Shown here piece after piece: positions 59,851-64,000 of a stretch of DNA of 64,000 nt. The stretch covers positions 653,427 to 717,426 of the forward strand of contig RQTK01000132.1 of the NCBI GenBank assembly GCA_003991915.1, read 5' to 3'. Under the pieces are notes generated by a model, which did no database searches, was not told the origin of the DNA, and saw nothing but the letters and a program-made list of their open reading frames with translations. The first letter of the stretch is position 1. Each line of letters starts with the position of its first letter. Made by a program: the position numbers and the translations under genes. This DNA is from Elysia chlorotica. Lineage: Eukaryota; Mollusca; Gastropoda; Plakobranchidae.

Positions 59851-62800
59851 CTGTAAAATAATTTAAACTACTTTTACCCTTCTTCCCACATAATCGCCCA
59901 TCCGTTCATTATGTCTTCTTGTACTGGTTCCTGCCCAGTGACGAAGTGTTTCTATTGTTTTGTAAGGTTGAGCTTCCCCAGTCTGGTACTTATTTTTTTT
60001 AACAAAACGAAAAGATCTAAAACCTGATGGTTTTAGTTGTCACATAACTTTGCCTGAAGCAGGTGAGTTTATTTTGGACCCTCTTTTGTTTTCGAGGAGT
60101 TAATCAAATTGAAATGTATAGCTCTATATCGACCGTCGACCTCTAGATTCTAGTACGCTGACTTAATTTGTGATGTAATGTATCTAGATCTCTAGATCTA
60201 GATCTAAACATAGAGATCTATTACACAAAAGGATCTTATCTCGTATGTATACATTATTTGGCAAATAGGCCCTATTGATCTAGCGTGAATTGTTTTGTTT
60301 CTTTATAAATGGGTGAATTATTAGATTGTGTGGTGTTTAGGTGAGTTATGATGTCTGGGGTTTGTTTACAAAATAAGTTCATGGAAGCCATGATTGAGCA
60401 GTTTTCTGGATCACAATAATAACAAAACACTTGACATTATTAAGTTGACAACACAACAGGATCTCTAGAGAGATCACCAAGAAGCACAATATAATTTATC
60501 TCTTAGTAAGCAGGCTACAGGTAGAGTTAAATGTAGCCCAGGCTTAGATTTTATAATTTAAATCTAATTAGATCTGTCGACTTTATCATTTTATGTATAC
60601 TCTTCAATATTCGAAAAGTTTCTATTCTTTTATTTAGTGAAAATAACTTGATCTTGATCTAGATCTAGTTGGCGTACCAAAAAGAAAAAAATATGATACT
60701 GATAGCACTAATGTTAATGATAAAATTTATTGGCTTTCTTACCCACATTTATGATGAAATGTTCTTTATAAATAATATTTTGATGTGCTGAACATAATCT
60801 ACTAAACTTATTTTAAAAAGGATTTAATTGTAGTGGTTTCCCTGGTGAAGGGCAAGTATTAGCTTTCAAAGTTAAGATTATCAGTGTTTACTCTACCTTT
60901 TTGTGATAGAAAGTTACTTAGTTTCAAATGAGTAGCCTAAAATTTAACCATAGATTATGGTAAGAATGTACATTAGAAAAAGTTATTATCAGTTTTTAAG
61001 GTAAAGTAGGCTCAAGCTTGAAAATATCACTTTATTCTATTATTTTGCTTTTCACTTTTAGCTCCCTGTATGAAATGCTGTCAGTGAAGTCTGTCCATTT
61101 CCTTATCCTGTGCCTCCTAAGATCTTCATTTTTCTCATTTCACTCCCCACTTCTCTTCTCTGTTTTGCTTTCGTGGCCAGCCACTAAATGAGTAGATCAA
61201 CTCTATAACTTTATAAGTTCTCTTCCCGCTCAAATGGAGTGTCTCTGATAACTCATAAACTGATGTTTAACAAATTTATTGAATGACAGTGGACACTTAC
61301 CCATCATAGTGCTAAAGTGTCGGTCTGTTAACATGAAGAATGTTACAGATCAAGCAATCAAGATCTGAAGTTTTCTTTTCTCTCTCTAATTAATAATTTG
61401 ACTTGACTTGACTTGTTTCCGCAATATAGACCTTCTGGTTTGTAACTTAAAAATATGATTTGTAAATAGTATCAATTGTTGAGTGGTATCAATTTGTCAG
61501 ATCTGATGTCAAACTCAAAGTCCCTTGAAATGGATTTTTTTTTCAAACCTGACCCAATTAAGAACTATTTATCTTGTATGTCAAGGGGTGGGGTCATATG
61601 CGGTTAAAATGTTATTATTATTTTTGTTACTACGGTAAGAATCAACACCTCAGGAGACGAAAAATGGTTTTCAAAGAAAAGCAATCTGTGCTGAATTATT
61701 ACATCCATGGGTTCTGGTTCCCTGAGTTGTTTTGTTTTCAGATAATAACCGCAGGTCTTCAAGGCTCAGTTCACTATACTGGAGAATGAAATATAAAGAC
61801 ACTCAAATTAGGCGTTGTTAAGATATGTGAACAAATGTAATCTGTGAGGGAAGAAAATGTTATTAAATCTCTCTCTTAGTTTAGCATCCTATTTTAAAAG
61901 AGACAAAATTTTCGTGGAATAATTATTTGACCAGTCAAGTTCTACTAACACTGACCCACCAAGGATCAAAATGTAACATTTAAGGCTAGGACCGAACCTG
62001 TAGCTCTCAAGTTTTATTAGAAGTTGCATGCTCTAGGCCCAAACCCTTCCCCCCATTAAGAGACGAAGAGAACTTGGGAAAGACAGCGCAAGAGAAAGAT
62101 ATAATCATAATGAGATAAAGGTACAGATAGACAAAGAAGGAAAGTAATAGAGAGAGAAAGGCAGAAAGACAGACAAGGAAAGGAAAAGAGAGAGATGGAA
62201 GTATCCTTTCAGATTTAGTAATCAAATCCTCGGGAATGATTGATGTAAATGTTGTGTGGTCGAGAGCATTGATGTGCAAGGAAGAAAAATTGAGGTTTTG
62301 ATTGAATTGTCAAGTCCCACTTACTCCTACTGATCAGATATCATCTACCCATTCTACAGTAATATAACAACTTATATAACCCACTTATGATTTTCATTCA
62401 GGGGGCAGGCCCTACTTGTAGGGATGTGGATAAGGTCAGTCTGATAACATCTCCATGTGAAACTTTTTGGATCTTATGTCTGTAGTTTAACAGCAACAAA
62501 TAGAATGGTAAAGGAAGATTTCTTCAATCTTTCAACATGGCCCTTTGTGTAGCCTACAGTATCAGTAGGTTCAACTAAGTTCTTCCTTTCCTTCTAGTAT
62601 TACCAATCTTAGGGCACTTAATTGCAAACATCAGTTCTTCTAACGTTATAGATAACACTAGAAACATTCAACATTATGGTTAAAGTAAAAGAATTTATTG
62701 AGTGTAGGAAATATGTTTAAAAATCTAGTCGGCCCTCTCAAAATGGTTCTTAGGCAGAAAGTGATGTTTTGTAGAGTGGTTAAATAAAGAGAAAAAAATC

Positions 62801-63235
62801 AGGTTTCATAGAGGTAGAGGGTTCAAAGATGGGGTAAGTCTTTTCACATACCACTGTAAGTTTGACCACTTACTAATCATTAATACTGTAAAACTATTTT
62901 GAGCCTTTACTTTTGAAGGATTTTTTTTATCTGATCCTTAGACTTATCTATTCTAAGAATTTCAATGGTAAATTACAATTTTAAAGGGGAAAAAATTAAT
63001 CAATTAAAATTTAAAATTATGTACAGGTCTGTATTGTAATAGATCTCATTATAAATTCTTTGAATTTTTGGGGTGTACTCAAATCACCCTGGATTTTTTA
63101 CGATTTCCTCTCTTTTTTACAGTAACAAATTCACACATATTGTTTAAAAGAACTTATTTTGATATTTTTTATTAGCATAATTGTATTTGTTATAGTTACA
63201 GAAATTCTCATTTTCAATGATTATAGTTAAACAAA
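59850..63235. other. Region without a recognised gene
   Basis: A short plus-strand open frame MSSCTGSCPVTKCFYCF followed by GTAAGG at about 59911-59964 could be a first exon divergent from TAF1B, but nothing connects to it. TCTAGATCT runs occur at 60120-60215 and 60648-60668. The rest is AT-rich with no coding signal I can support. Confidence 0.35.
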
Positions 63236-63239
63236 TATG

Positions 63240-63960
63240 GAGCGATGTTTGAAAGGGTTGTTAGTTGGTTAAGTTTAAGCCTCTTGATTCCTAAGTCGAA
63301 CAAAGGGCCGCAGCAACACCCTTCCACCGGACTCAGTTTTGGCTGGTCCTCTTTAGCTTGGCTCCTGTGCTACCAGCAACTTTTATCTCTGCGCCGGTGC
63401 TTCTCTGTCAAGTCTGCTTCTGACAGCCCACCTCTCTTTTTCCTTGGGGATTCCACTGCAGCACTCGCCTTGTCATGTTGGATACAGGCTTTTGAAGTGT
63501 GTGGCCTATCTAACCCCATTTACGCTTTTTTATCTCTATGGGGTTTTGCTTCGCTCTGGCCCAATTTTTTGTTTCAATTTTCAGACAACCTCAGGTCACC
63601 TAACGTTGATGATGTTTTTTGAGGCATATGTTGGTGAATGGTTTTAGTCTTGGTAAAACGCCATGTTTCAGAGCCATGAAGCAGGACCGACTTTATAAAT
63701 ATTAGTATTGAAAATCCTGATCTTATTTCGGATTATAGTACTACAGATTGGTTTTAGGGTGTTAAAGGCGTATCTGGACTTGTTGATTTGGCATTTGATG
63801 TCTTAGTCTGTGCCTCCATCTTTGCTAACAACACTACCAAGATAGACGAATGTGTCAGCCTCTTCAATGTTTTTGTCATGTAGTCATAATGCATTAGCCT
63901 GTTTGTTGTTGAGGAAAAATAGGTCTCTTCTTTATTACTTAGATGATGCATTAAATATAT
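63240..63960 (-). mobile_element. Decayed non-LTR reverse-transcriptase C-terminal region
   Basis: The minus strand reads DTFVYLGSVVSKDGGTD, a stop, then DIKCQINKSRYAFNTLKP, RNKIRIFNTNIYK, and further on IGHTLQKPVSNMTRR, VLQWNPQGKREVGCQKQT and VRWKGVAAALCST. These are the successive landmarks of a common LINE RT tail (GSVVS-DGGTD, INKARxAF, GKRKRGRP-like, W-x-VV). Several stops and frameshifts. The plus-strand open frame at 63245-63622 is its antisense shadow. Confidence 0.75.
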
Positions 63961-64000
63961 TTATCATCTGACTGAATTTTTTTTAAATCAATTCAATTGA

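Noticed and set aside
63245-63622. 125-codon plus-strand open frame
   Set aside because: It lies antisense to recognisable RT tail motifs on the minus strand, so it is a shadow.

Overview
The window looks like a gastropod mollusc genome, probably a heterobranch or pulmonate snail. This is inferred from AT-rich introns, runs of AGATCTAGATCT, (GA)n and (TTC)n microsatellites, CR1/Rex-like retroelement debris, and granulin and Ig/coiled-coil proteins resembling molluscan haemolymph factors. There is no direct species marker. All main genes are split into short exons with GT-AG introns. The exon models were joined by hand from splice signals and reading phase.

Layout. (1) 528-12521, minus: progranulin gene GRN-A. 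It has a signal-peptide exon and eleven granulin exons in view, all starting and ending in phase 0. They encode eight granulin motifs plus half of a ninth, and the gene runs off the left edge. (2) 12.5-17 kb: possible GRN-A promoter region with three CATGTGA boxes and a dense patch of TCTAGATC words. (3) 16983-17971, plus: one large GC-richer exon with an Ig-like domain followed by helical, acidic sequence, resembling the N-terminal part of molluscan Ig-lectin immune proteins. No lectin domain was found downstream. (4) 22.4-27.3 kb, minus: the 3' part of a second progranulin gene, GRN-B, with four granulin motifs. Its 3' end is tandemly duplicated and two internal exons are almost identical. 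No signal-peptide exon was found. (5) 27456-28760: a 1.24-kb perfect palindrome bounded by poly(A) and poly(T). (6) 28.8-38.3 kb: no recognised gene. (7) 38.3-39.6 kb: a non-LTR retrotransposon fragment between exact 50-bp direct repeats. (8) 39938-57712, minus: an 18-exon gene for a TAF1B/Rrn7-family protein, the TFIIB-like subunit of the RNA polymerase I selectivity factor. The joined frame is 692 codons with no internal stop. (9) 58.3-59.7 kb: duplicated sequence with a truncated retroelement, probably around the TAF1B 5' UTR/promoter. (10) 59.8-64 kb: no confident gene except a decayed reverse-transcriptase tail at 63.24-63.96 kb.

The two granulin genes and the Ig gene are plausibly secreted growth or immune factors. 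TAF1B is a housekeeping rRNA transcription factor and is probably unrelated functionally. The most notable structures are the granulin-gene remodelling (whole-exon duplication, 3'-end duplication, loss of a canonical cysteine), the spacer-less palindrome, and the Ig exon whose open frame crosses a strong splice donor to a nearby stop.
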